This document shows positions 1 to 7,946 of a stretch of DNA of 50,050 nucleotides, one piece after another. The notes below the pieces were generated by a model that did no database searches, was not told the DNA's origin, and saw nothing but the letters and a program-made list of their open reading frames with translations. The translations under genes and the position numbers were made by a program. Source of the DNA: Bacteroidota bacterium (GTDB lineage Bacteria; Bacteroidota; Bacteroidia; Bacteroidales; SKPS01); NCBI GenBank assembly GCA_022709695.1, contig JAKLII010000013.1:1-50050 (forward strand), in the 5' to 3' direction. How positions within the stretch are numbered: position 1 is the first letter of the stretch; each line of letters starts with the position of its first letter.

Positions 1-1133
1 GCAAGGTACATATTGGTGCAGCCCGACCTTCGTGCCGTATGGGTAGTAACCAGGTCACACTTTCTTTTTCTTGTCTTAACCGTTAGCCCCCCCTGGATTT
101 TCTCTATGTTTATCAAATCTGTTATCCCTGCTTTTTCTGCAACTACCTTGATACGCTCGTTTACTTTTTGCTCATAAGTTTTAGGAAGGGTGAAGTTATA
201 CCTCGCTAAGATTGCGAAAAGTGCCGGAGATACTGGTACAACCACGCGTGCACCCGTCTTCTTCTGAGTCAGGTCAATGACTTTGGCGCCATCATCATAT
301 TCCTTGTAATCTTCTTTCCTTATGCGTGAGTAATCACTGAATCTCATTGCTGTGTAAAATCCCACCAAAAATACATCTCTGGCAACCTGCAGTTCCTGAT
401 GAGAATCAAGGTCGATATGAAAAAGGAGGTCTATTTCACTATCTGTAAGGTAAATCGACTCTACTGGTACTTTTGTAACCCTGAATTTCTTGTCTTCTAC
501 TACCATATTATTATGCAGCCCCTCTTCAAGTGCAGCCCTCATGATCGTTTTCAGATGCTTGACGTATCTTCCTATTGCATTTGGTGTCAGATTCTTCTTC
601 GTGAAGTAACCCGTATAGTCATAATAAAACTTCATTGTGATGTCAGAAAAGTTCACAGGATGTTTCTCGGCCTGGTATTGAAGGAAAACCCTATACCAGG
701 ACTTCAATATTTTACAGGTGCTTATTGCATACCTCTTCCCCCCTTGAATCAACCTTGTACCATTCTCAGCTTCATCAATGAAACGAGAAATGTACTCATT
801 CAGGGTTTCTTTCTTCTTCCCCTAAGCCCTGCCGTGAAATTTATCAATCAGCTCTTTGAGTGTTTCTACTGAAGGGATTGATCCATCATTCCTCAAATCC
901 AGCATTCCCTGCCTCAGGTAATCACTTAAAGCGTCCATTTTCTTTTTGGGCTTTATGGTCAGCTCCATATCAGCACCAGATCTGAAAGCACTCTTTTTCG
1001 GGTTCCATGTGCTTGTAAGAACCGAGATTCCTGACATAGCTTTAAGGTCGATATTCCTTCCATCCCTATACCTGACCTGCAGCTCGCCAGATTCATGTTT
1101 GTCTGATCTCAAATAGTACCTGATGGTTGCCAT
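1..1133 (-). pseudogene. Tyrosine recombinase (integrase), interrupted by in-frame TAG; C-terminus beyond window
   Basis: This is a phage-integrase-family site-specific recombinase of the Bacteroidetes mobile-element type. The first 100 or so residues form an Arm-type DNA-binding domain (MATIRYYLRS..., RDGRNIDLK). Then comes a SAM-like core-binding domain (YISRFIDEAE, YRVFLQYQ) and a catalytic domain with the first Arg box (FYTAMRFSDYS, near position 340) and an HTARRS box (near position 25). The catalytic Tyr lies left of position 1. A TAG at 822-824 interrupts the frame, but the same frame is open and clearly homologous from 821 down to 1, so this is one substitution and not a frameshift. 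I chose ATG 1131-1133 because a promoter-like box overlaps the upstream GTG at 1155-1157. It is probably inactive unless the TAG is read through. Confidence 0.85.
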
Positions 1134-1156
1134 GGTTGTTTTCTTTTGATTTGACA

Positions 1157-1164
1157 CAAAGGTA
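1157..1164 (-). promoter_or_regulatory. Bacteroidetes -7 box (TACCTTTG) of the integrase
   Basis: The minus strand reads TACCTTTG, an exact match to the Bacteroidetes consensus TAnnTTTG, 23 bases before the chosen integrase ATG. I see no clear -33 TTTG. The box decides the start codon, because it overlaps the in-frame GTG at 1155-1157. Confidence 0.5.
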
Positions 1165-1329
1165 GTGCATTTTTACAATTGTTCCCACATTTGTTCCCAC
1201 ATATTTTTAACAGTATTTAGTCTTGTTTTGTCTCCCTTGTTATAGCTTTCACTCATATTAATCAATAATATCAATTGTTATGCATCGTGCATACATATAT
1301 TTCCAGTTGTATTATGATCTGTAGAAATT

Positions 1330-1356
1330 GGCAGTTCGAATCCTGTCGGGATCGCA
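1330..1356 (+). other. Possible attachment-site remnant (tRNA 3'-end-like)
   Basis: The sequence carries a T-loop-like TTCGAAT inside CAG...CCTG, followed by GTCGGGATCGCA, resembling the 3' end of a tRNA with one stem base missing. No tRNA 5' half precedes it. It lies about 170 bases upstream of the integrase, where the end of a tRNA-integrated element would be expected, with the element extending left. This is an inference. Of the stretch 1158-1439, only this and the promoter box are recognisable. Confidence 0.3.
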
Positions 1357-1439
1357 AAACAGCAAGAGTGTGGGTATTGAGCAACAGTGAGATACCACGC
1401 ATTTTTTCTTATGTGCTCCATGGCAGGGTTAGTAGTTTG

Positions 1440-2009
1440 TCAGATGGGATTTACCCTTTGCCATCTTTTCGGATCAATGGTACTGGTGTCACAAGGAAGA
1501 TAAATTACCAGGAAAGGGGTGATATCTATCGACTTTTTGATGGAGTACGCCGGAGGAGAAGAATCCACAGCACCACAACCGAATTCCCGCTGGCAAATGC
1601 TAATTGATATGTGCTTCTTATGCTTCATTAAAACTTTTTCCGTCGACCAACTGCACATACTGATGAAAAGAGTTAAGCTGAACAACCAGGTAACCAATAG
1701 GGATACGAGTAGGGTTACAAATATTTTAATTGCCGAAATAAACAGGTTATCCTGGTCAGAAAAGATTCTCTGGAAAACCAGAATCATCGCAAAGAAAACC
1801 ATGAAAACTTTTACATACAATAAGTTATCCGCCAACTTCCTGTCATTGACTTCAATAATTCCTGCAAAGCCAAGAATGGTTGAAAGAAACACAAATGCAA
1901 GGATTAACCAGCCAAGTCTGAAAAGCATTCTTTGAATCTTAACCAGAAGCTTCATTCGAGACCCTTTGGTATAGGCAATATTGCTTTCAGTTGAAGGATC
2001 CGTTGACAT
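1440..2009 (-). CDS. Hypothetical membrane protein with three predicted TM segments
   Basis: I do not recognise a family. The 189-residue product has a charged N-terminus, then three hydrophobic stretches suitable as membrane helices (LGWLILAFVFLSTILGFAG near residues 32-51, YVKVFMVFFAMILVF near 66-80, and a long one near 92-118). A hydrophilic tail of about 70 residues follows. Its ATG lies one base after the stop of the gene at 2011-2637, so the two are probably translationally coupled and co-transcribed. The C-terminal part beyond the last helix has no recognisable pattern and could include non-conserved residues. Function unknown; an inner-membrane location is inferred only from hydrophobicity. 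Confidence 0.55.
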   Translation of the reverse strand: MSTDPSTESNIAYTKGSRMKLLVKIQRMLFRLGWLILAFVFLSTILGFAGIIEVNDRKLADNLLYVKVFMVFFAMILVFQRIFSDQDNLFISAIKIFVTLLVSLLVTWLFSLTLFISMCSWSTEKVLMKHKKHISISICQREFGCGAVDSSPPAYSIKKSIDITPFLVIYLPCDTSTIDPKRWQRVNPI

Positions 2010-2010
2010 T

Positions 2011-2637
2011 TTAAACAGAAATTTGTGGTTGTTCTCTTTTTACTAACTCAGCCTTCGCCATTTGTATTAAAGGCTCTGGCAAATGGGTTTTCCCGGCTGC
2101 AATTAGTTCCAATTCCTCCCGAGTCTTGCGTGTAAGGATCAAATCCCACTGGTAATTCCCCAGATCAATGATCGGTTGCCTTAAGCTTCTGTAAAAGAAG
2201 ATCCTATGTCTGAAATAGGATATTAAAGTCCAAAGAAGCCATATTCCAAAAATGCTAAGCGTAATGATTACCAAACCCTGGAAGTCCTCGTATGCAGCTC
2301 CTGCGGGTCCAAGGAGCAGGATAATAAAAAGCCAGTAGATAAGTAACAAGATTCCTGATCGGGAGTAATCTGCCCAATACCCAACTGTTATGCTATTACC
2401 AGGCAACTTTTCCTGAATTGTGATCATTGCTTTTCGAATGGATATCCATAGATTCCAATTTAAATCATGAGGAATTCGGAAGCGATCATTGGTAATGGCA
2501 ATCGAATTATCATCAACCTGCTTAAATTCATCACAATAGGTATCCTTCAGCCTCTGCATGAACCGGGCAATCATCTCCTCCCTGGATACCCCTGTAACCT
2601 CTTTGCTGAATCTGAACCGAAAGGGCGATTTCATCAA
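2011..2637 (-). CDS. Hypothetical membrane protein with two central TM segments
   Basis: The 208-residue product is of unrecognised family. It has a soluble N-terminal region of about 95 residues (SREEMIARFMQRLKD, then RFRIPHDLNWNLWISI). Two hydrophobic segments follow (ILLLIYWLFIILLLGPAG and LVIITLSIFGIWLLWTLISYF), then a charged C-terminal tail (TRKTREELELIAAGKT...). This suggests a hairpin-anchored membrane protein with both soluble parts on one face. It is 8 bases downstream of yccF and one base upstream of another small membrane protein gene, so the three probably form a membrane-protein operon on the minus strand. No catalytic motif is visible. Confidence 0.6.
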   Translation of the reverse strand: MMKSPFRFRFSKEVTGVSREEMIARFMQRLKDTYCDEFKQVDDNSIAITNDRFRIPHDLNWNLWISIRKAMITIQEKLPGNSITVGYWADYSRSGILLLIYWLFIILLLGPAGAAYEDFQGLVIITLSIFGIWLLWTLISYFRHRIFFYRSLRQPIIDLGNYQWDLILTRKTREELELIAAGKTHLPEPLIQMAKAELVKREQPQISV

Positions 2638-2645
2638 GATCGGTT

Positions 2646-3014
2646 TTAGCTAATGATTTTTCCAAAGGGTGCCAGCGCCAGGGCGGCCAGCTTGAAATGC
2701 TGCCTCGCAAAGGGGATTCCGATGATGGTGATGGCCAGCAGAATGCCGAAAGCGACGTGCGACAGTGCGATCCAGATTCCCCCGATCAGCAGCCAGATGA
2801 TGTTCATCAGGATACTGAGGCAACCTGAATCTGCCGGTCTGGAGGTAATCTTTGCCCCGAAAGGCCATAGGGCGACAGATGCCAGTTTCAGGGTCTGGAT
2901 CCCGAACGGAATCCCTATGATGGTGATCATCAGCAGGATGCTGGAGACAAAATACTCAATGGCGGTCACCAGTCCGCCAAAAATCAGCCAGAGGATGTTT
3001 CCAAGGAGTTTCAT
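2646..3014 (-). CDS. yccF: YccF-domain inner-membrane protein
   Basis: This is a small integral membrane protein of the YccF family (DUF307), function unknown. Two homologous halves are visible, each with a glycine-rich helix (LWLIFGGLVTAIEYF and IWLLIGGIWIALSHV) followed by the near-identical motif IIGIPFGIQTLKLA or IIGIPFARQHFKLA and a WPFG/APFG ending. This internal duplication is typical of the family. I chose ATG at 3012-3014 (MKLLGNILW) rather than the upstream in-frame start at 3098, because family members begin here; length is then 122 residues. A truncated copy of the same start occurs at 6613-6648. Confidence 0.85.
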   Translation of the reverse strand: MKLLGNILWLIFGGLVTAIEYFVSSILLMITIIGIPFGIQTLKLASVALWPFGAKITSRPADSGCLSILMNIIWLLIGGIWIALSHVAFGILLAITIIGIPFARQHFKLAALALAPFGKIIS

Positions 3015-3188
3015 GATGGGGATCAACGATTTAAACCGTCGGAATGATCTCCTCCGGTTGTTCATTTCGGATACGAATGTAAGAAATTCCTGAATCACAT
3101 GAGAATCTGACGGTTGAAAAAAAATTCCTCAAACACTTCGGATTCATGCAATTTCATCCTATATTTATAGTCCCGTTTCAGATAAGTC

Positions 3189-3209
3189 ATTATCCTCATA
3201 TAGGATAAT
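3189..3209. promoter_or_regulatory. Perfect 8-bp inverted repeat upstream of outer-membrane protein gene
   Basis: ATTATCCT and AGGATAAT are separated by five bases, ending 30 bases before the ATG at 3240. It could be an operator or a 5'-leader hairpin. It has no T-tract, so it is not a typical terminator. Confidence 0.35.
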
Positions 3210-3239
3210 ATAATACACACGAACCAAAATTCTGAGACC

Positions 3240-4016
3240 ATGAAAAAAATTGTACTGCTTGCTGCAACAATGCTGATGGCTACGGCATTATCAGCCCAGA
3301 TCACCACCCGGGAAGATGCCCCTTCGGTGCTGCGTTTCGGGACCCGGCCCATGGCCGGGAACTATGGTGTATTCATTGGCCCATCCATCTTCGGGATCGT
3401 TGATCTGGTGAAATCCACGGAAAACGTGGGGCAAAACACCTTCTTGCTGGGCCTACCGATGATCAACGTAAAGTATTACAAAACAGATGATGTGGAATGG
3501 CGCCTGGGCATCCAGATGGCGAATGAAAAGACCCGTCTCGTGGGCGAACCCGACACCACGCTTCCCATCATTGGCAACCAGAAGGAGGTGCTGTCAGAAT
3601 CGGTATTCCGGCTCACACCTGCCATCACCAGACACTTCAGCCGGAAAAACATCATGGATGTGTACATGGGGGGTGGCGTGATGCTGGGATTGAACGGCTA
3701 CCGCGATGTGGTTGAATTCAACAACCTGAATTCCAGGGCTATAAGCCAGACTGTATTTGTGGGCGGCTTCAGCTTCATCATGGGTATGCAAGCCTTTATT
3801 GCCGATCTTCCCGTTGCTATCGGTATCGAATACGGGATTTCGGCCATGGGGCATTGCGGAATGCAGTACAAAGTGTCTGAGATGATCGGAGGGACGGAGC
3901 AACTGTATTACATGAATGACCTCAACGACCTGAATCAGTATTATAAACTGAGAGTAAAAAACTTTATGATGGGAAATGATATCAGGCTCACCCTGAGTTA
4001 TTTCTTCTTCAGGTAA
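3240..4016 (+). CDS. Predicted outer-membrane beta-barrel protein
   Basis: The 258-residue product begins with a classical signal peptide (MKKIVLLAATMLMATALSA, cleavage before Q). Alternating hydrophobic/polar strands rich in Gly, Tyr and Phe follow (YGVFIGPSIFGI, DVYMGGGVMLGLNGY, TVFVGGFSFIMGMQ, VAIGIEYGISAMG), and it ends in an aromatic strand (IRLTLSYFFFR), as expected for an outer-membrane barrel. No enzymatic motif is seen. The next two genes on the same strand encode lipoproteins 53 and 13 bases apart, so the three may form an envelope operon. The specific family and substrate are not recognised. Confidence 0.65.
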   Translation: MKKIVLLAATMLMATALSAQITTREDAPSVLRFGTRPMAGNYGVFIGPSIFGIVDLVKSTENVGQNTFLLGLPMINVKYYKTDDVEWRLGIQMANEKTRLVGEPDTTLPIIGNQKEVLSESVFRLTPAITRHFSRKNIMDVYMGGGVMLGLNGYRDVVEFNNLNSRAISQTVFVGGFSFIMGMQAFIADLPVAIGIEYGISAMGHCGMQYKVSEMIGGTEQLYYMNDLNDLNQYYKLRVKNFMMGNDIRLTLSYFFFR

Positions 4017-4069
4017 AGGGTGTTGCTGAACCTGAAATTTCATTTTGTTGAACCTTAAAACGTACTGAC

Positions 4070-4534
4070 ATGTCACTGCCGCATCATAAAATAGGTTTGA
4101 TTACAGGACTCACAGCGCTGATGTTCTTCTCATCCTGTGCAGTCAGAAATGCAACCTCCATCGATAAGGAGAACTCCACCCTTACCCCCAACCGGGTTGA
4201 GGTGCACCTCACCCCCGACAACCTGGTATATCTGGGAGAAGTCAGCTTCGACGTTGATTACAGGATTTACCTGGGGTTTATCCGGCATATCGACAGCATC
4301 AACAGCATTCCTTACAACCGCCGGGAATCGATACGGGTAGCCCTTTCAGGCCCCACGGGGCTGAACCTGCCCCCTGTTCTTGAACAGGCATCCTATAAGC
4401 TCTACGAGAAATACCCGGATGCCGATTACTACATCATCAACCGGAACACCCGTTTCACCAGGCACATGTTCATGGGGATGTTTATCCATCAGGAAGCCAC
4501 CGTAAAAGCCTTTAAAATCAAATACAGCCACTAA
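4070..4534 (+). CDS. Hypothetical lipoprotein
   Basis: The 154-residue product has an SPII signal with lipobox FFSSC (Cys near residue 23), so it is probably lipid-anchored. The mature part (VEVHLTPDNLVYLGEVSFDVDYRIYLGF and a later KYPDADYYIINR stretch) resembles the small envelope lipoproteins common in Bacteroidetes, but I cannot name a family. It lies between the outer-membrane barrel gene and a second lipoprotein gene on the same strand, so a shared transcript is likely. Confidence 0.6.
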   Translation: MSLPHHKIGLITGLTALMFFSSCAVRNATSIDKENSTLTPNRVEVHLTPDNLVYLGEVSFDVDYRIYLGFIRHIDSINSIPYNRRESIRVALSGPTGLNLPPVLEQASYKLYEKYPDADYYIINRNTRFTRHMFMGMFIHQEATVKAFKIKYSH

Positions 4535-4547
4535 AGCATTATTATAC

Positions 4548-5366
4548 ATGGGTTTTTATCACCACCTGCCCGGAACCGCTACCCGGATCGTTATTCCCGT
4601 ATTTCTTCTGCTCGGTTTGTGGTCGTGCCGTAAAGACCAGACTCCTCTGGCTGTTAAAATCACTGAAGCATCAGAGATTTGGGCTGTTTCAGGGGAATAC
4701 CTCCCCTACCATATCGAATTCATCTGCGACGAGAAGGTGGATCACCTCAGGATTGAGCAATTCAACCCGAAGTACGGAACGGTGGTTGTGCTGGACACAA
4801 CGCCTCCGGGCGGCATCTTCACCTGGTATTACCTGGTGCCATTCTGGGATGATGCTGCAGAGGCAACCCTCACTTTCACAGCTACTTCGGCCAGCTTCAC
4901 CAACTCGGTGACCAGAACGGTGGTGGTTGTAAACCAGGAGGTCCCGCTCACAGAGGTCGCCGGAAACGCTTTCCATTCCAACCTGTCGGGGAAGCCCAAT
5001 GCATTCCTGCTGCAGGGCTTCCAGGCAGTTTTTTACGACCAGCAATCGACCCAGAAACCCGACTTTGCCGATAACAGTACGGACAGTGTACACCACAACA
5101 CCTTGTCGCGGGAATGGGTCTCCCCATCCGGACTCCTGTTCTGCAGGCTTAACGATTTCAACTACCCCCAGGCAACGGAAACCAGTGTGCAGTCGGCCTG
5201 GTCTATTGCTGCCAAACACGTTAAAATCAGCAATCTGACCAATGATGACATCCTGATTTTCGGAACCGCCACAAAAGCCAGGGGTGCTATCCGTTTTTCC
5301 CAGATCATTGATATGGACTCGACGCTGGACGACCGCTACATGTTCAACATCAAGATAGTGGAGTGA
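4548..5366 (+). CDS. Hypothetical lipoprotein with Ig-like region
   Basis: The 272-residue product has a hydrophobic leader ending in LLGLWSC, a plausible lipobox. Residues 35-130 look like beta-sandwich strands (VDHLRIEQFNPKYG, AEATLTFTATSASF, VTRTVVVVNQE), as seen in Ig-like or PKD-like modules. The C-terminal half (SPSGLLFCRLNDFNYP..., DDILIFGTATKARG) has no recognised family. It is the last gene of a possible three-gene envelope cluster. The 245 bases after it, up to 5611, hold no gene that I can support. Confidence 0.6.
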   Translation: MGFYHHLPGTATRIVIPVFLLLGLWSCRKDQTPLAVKITEASEIWAVSGEYLPYHIEFICDEKVDHLRIEQFNPKYGTVVVLDTTPPGGIFTWYYLVPFWDDAAEATLTFTATSASFTNSVTRTVVVVNQEVPLTEVAGNAFHSNLSGKPNAFLLQGFQAVFYDQQSTQKPDFADNSTDSVHHNTLSREWVSPSGLLFCRLNDFNYPQATETSVQSAWSIAAKHVKISNLTNDDILIFGTATKARGAIRFSQIIDMDSTLDDRYMFNIKIVE

Positions 5367-5611
5367 GATTGGAAGAAGAAATTAAAATTAAAAATTGGAA
5401 TCAGAGTTGCTGCCAGGAGCTCTTTACCACATAGGCACATAGATAATTTCGGATCATAGGTTTCCCTCAAATGCTTGTATTCCTATCTGTTTCTATGTGG
5501 CAAAAAACCGAAATACAATACATTGCACGGGGTCGAATTGCAGTTTTATCCTCCGGCTGACCGGCCAGGTGAATCGCAGCGGCGAGCATGCATTTATTAC
5601 CACCATTGCTT

Positions 5612-6523
5612 TTATTTCTTTTCTAATTCTTTAACCTGCTCTATTGCGTATTGTCTGGTGTGCTCGTCTCCGTGTTTAATTGTCAGTTCGTAATACTTTA
5701 TGGCATTTTTTGTGTCGCCTTTTAGGTTGTATGCTTGTGCAATATTGCTTAAAACAATGTAGTCTTCCGGATTTATTTTTTCCGCCTTCAATAATTGCTC
5801 TAATGCTTTGTCATATTGATTTTGAAGCATGAGTACTACTGAAAGATTTGATAAACTCTCTATATGGTCGGGATAGTATTTAAGAACTGTCTCGGCAATT
5901 CTTTTCATGTTGTCAAGCAGGTCGTCATTTTCGGTATCGTAAAGTTGAATTTGATAATCCTGAATAGAATTAAGCATGAAGTTTTTCGGGTCGTTAAGTG
6001 GCTTACTGTCAGACCAGGTCCATTTGTTTTTGTTTATTTCTGAGAAGTCAATGGTTTTGATAATCTCCTTTGTAAAGTTCTCATAATCTTCAATCTGTCC
6101 AAACATGTAAATTTTCCCAAATCGCATATCAAGTCGGTTCGGATGTTTTTCAATTCCTTTGTTTATCCAGTCGAATCCTTTGCTTAAAAGGTCAGGATTA
6201 TAGTATGTGTCACTATAGATAAACCCAACGGGTTCTTTTTTGGTTGTATCCTGGTCCATAATCTGCAGAACGTCCTTTCCTTCGGGATTCTGTCCAAGGG
6301 TAATGATTTCATTCCTGCTTAGATTTACATAATAGTTGAAGTAGGCGACATAAAGTTCCGGGTCGTTATTGTCTGTCTTTTCCCAATTCTGCAAAAGTTC
6401 TTTTTGTCCAACGGTATCATTTTTAGAATCCAGGTCACTGAATTGTTGCTTAAATGTCTGTCCATTCGCTTGATTAAAAATCAAAGCCAAACCGAAGATT
6501 AACATTGTTGTCTGTTTTTTCAT
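5612..6523 (-). CDS. Exported TPR-repeat protein
   Basis: The product has a signal peptide (MKKQTTMLIFGLALIF...NG before Q), so I chose the ATG at 6521-6523 over the upstream ATG at 6559; length is 303 residues. The C-terminal third contains tetratricopeptide repeats (LSNLSVVLMLQNQYDKALEQ, VLSNIAQAYNLKGDTKNAIK), the first preceded by YYPDHIE and the second by INPEDYI. The N-terminal two thirds have no clear repeats. A periplasmic scaffold role is inferred. The gene is conspicuously AT-rich next to its GC-richer neighbours and sits 123 bases from a truncated yccF start, both consistent with insertion by horizontal transfer. Confidence 0.65.
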   Translation of the reverse strand: MKKQTTMLIFGLALIFNQANGQTFKQQFSDLDSKNDTVGQKELLQNWEKTDNNDPELYVAYFNYYVNLSRNEIITLGQNPEGKDVLQIMDQDTTKKEPVGFIYSDTYYNPDLLSKGFDWINKGIEKHPNRLDMRFGKIYMFGQIEDYENFTKEIIKTIDFSEINKNKWTWSDSKPLNDPKNFMLNSIQDYQIQLYDTENDDLLDNMKRIAETVLKYYPDHIESLSNLSVVLMLQNQYDKALEQLLKAEKINPEDYIVLSNIAQAYNLKGDTKNAIKYYELTIKHGDEHTRQYAIEQVKELEKK

Positions 6524-6612
6524 CGTCGTCTTTTTTAGTATAGGTGGTAACGTGTTCATTTCTGTAACTCTATTTCTTCCAGATAGGTGGTGTACTGTGC
6601 CAATTCAGAAGA

Positions 6613-6648
6613 AAAAATAAACCATAGAATGTTTCCAAGGAGTTTCAT
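6613..6648 (-). pseudogene. Truncated 5' remnant of a second yccF copy
   Basis: The minus strand reads MKLLGNILWFIF, matching the first 12 residues of the intact YccF at 3014 (MKLLGNILWLIF), with most bases identical. Similarity then stops abruptly and the frame runs on for only a few unrelated codons. This is a leftover of a duplicated or displaced yccF. The rest of 6560-6795 holds nothing else recognisable apart from the likely nudC promoter region. Confidence 0.6.
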
Positions 6649-6795
6649 AATGATCTGATGAGTTTAGACTATATCAAACATTCTGTTTCAGAATTCAGAG
6701 CATAAGAATACTTTAAAGCACGAATATAATGATTTATGCGAACTTTGCCTTTCTGATGTATATTTTGCCCTAAAATTGAATAATCTGCCATAAAG

Positions 6796-7629
6796 ATGAT
6801 CCAGGAGATACACCCCCATCGTTTCAATAACCATTATCAGCCGGGAAAACAACCGGAAGATCATGATTTTGTGCTATACTATCAGGACAAAACAGTTTTA
6901 TTGAAGGATAAAGGACTCGAAGCAGAACTTCCCCGAACAAGGGATTTTGCTGAGATTCCCCCGGAACAGGAATTCATTTTTCTATTTACCCTTGACGAAA
7001 CGCCTTGCTTCCTGACGTGGAACCTGCCGGACGGCATTGGCACTGGTCTGGTATTCAGAGATATTCATTTCTTCCGAAACACCTGGCAGAAAGAGATTGC
7101 GTGGGCCTGTCTGGCCGGGCTACATCTCAGGGACTGGTACTTTGCAAACCGGTACTGCGGGCAATGTGGCACTGCTACCTGCCATAAACCAGACGAAAGG
7201 GCCCTGGTGTGCCCGGCTTGCGGCGCCATTGCATATCCAAAGATTTCTCCGGCCATCATTGTGGCAATCCTTTGCGGCGACCATATCCTGCTGGCCCGGG
7301 GCAATGATTTTCCCGGTGCCTGGTATTCGCTGATTGCCGGTTATGCCGATATCGGCGAATCGCTGGAGGAGGCCCTTGTTCGTGAAGTAAGGGAAGAAAC
7401 CGGGCTGGACGTGTGGAATATCCGTTATTACGGCAGCCAGCCATGGCCTCTGTCGGGATCGATGATGATTGGATTTACGGCAGAAGCGGATGACCGGCAA
7501 ACCCTGCAAATCGACCACAAAGAACTGGCAGATGCTGCCTGGTTCCAAAAGGATGCCCTGCCCCACCACCCACCGGCGCTTAGCATCGCTGGCGAGATGA
7601 TTGAAAAGTTTGAGCGGGGAAAATTATAA
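6796..7629 (+). CDS. nudC: NAD(H)/NAD-capped RNA pyrophosphatase, NudC family Nudix hydrolase
   Basis: NudC hydrolyses NAD(H) to NMN(H) and AMP and removes NAD caps from RNA in the family. A zinc ribbon is visible with Cys at about 121, 124, 139 and 142 (YCGQCG...CPACG). It is followed by a full Nudix box near residues 182-204 (GYADIGESLEEAL then REVREETGLDV), whose Glu residues bind metal. The family signature SQPWP with downstream hydrophobics occurs near 214-218. The length of 277 is slightly above the E. coli enzyme. The N-terminal domain before residue 115 is poorly conserved, as usual. It stands alone between minus-strand genes, so it probably has its own promoter. Confidence 0.93.
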   Translation: MIQEIHPHRFNNHYQPGKQPEDHDFVLYYQDKTVLLKDKGLEAELPRTRDFAEIPPEQEFIFLFTLDETPCFLTWNLPDGIGTGLVFRDIHFFRNTWQKEIAWACLAGLHLRDWYFANRYCGQCGTATCHKPDERALVCPACGAIAYPKISPAIIVAILCGDHILLARGNDFPGAWYSLIAGYADIGESLEEALVREVREETGLDVWNIRYYGSQPWPLSGSMMIGFTAEADDRQTLQIDHKELADAAWFQKDALPHHPPALSIAGEMIEKFERGKL

Positions 7630-7708
7630 TCAAACCGCAGCAATATGGAGGTTTACGGCTTGTGTTAGTTGAGATTGTTTTTTGCAATTTTGTCCTCAGA
7701 TTGTCATT

Positions 7709-7809
7709 CACCTCACCCCCAACCCCTCTCCTAAAGGAGAGGGGAGTAACACCCTGAATCACAATATTTTCCCCTTCTCCTTGAGGAGAAGGGGAAAGGG
7801 GATGAGGTG
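7709..7809. repeat. Intergenic double-hairpin repeat element (about 100 bp)
   Basis: Two perfect or near-perfect palindromes lie side by side: CCCCTCTCC/GGAGAGGGG (7723-7744) and CCCCTTCTCC/GGAGAAGGGG (7771-7794). They are enclosed by an outer inverted repeat, CACCTCACCCCC at the left and GGGGATGAGGTG at the right. This looks like a small non-coding palindromic element (REP- or MITE-like) between nudC and the convergent beta-helix gene, where it could also end transcription from both sides. The rest of 7630-7946 holds nothing I recognise. Confidence 0.7.
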
Positions 7810-7946
7810 CTTTGTGAAGTCATACAACCTTTAGCCAATTTGTTTAGCCCCATTTACCTGGGTCTTGGATCTGCGGGAAATAAAAAAAGTGATTCTCGGA
7901 GGGAGCTCAACTTTTGCCGGTTAAACCTGAAACCATGGGCACAGCA

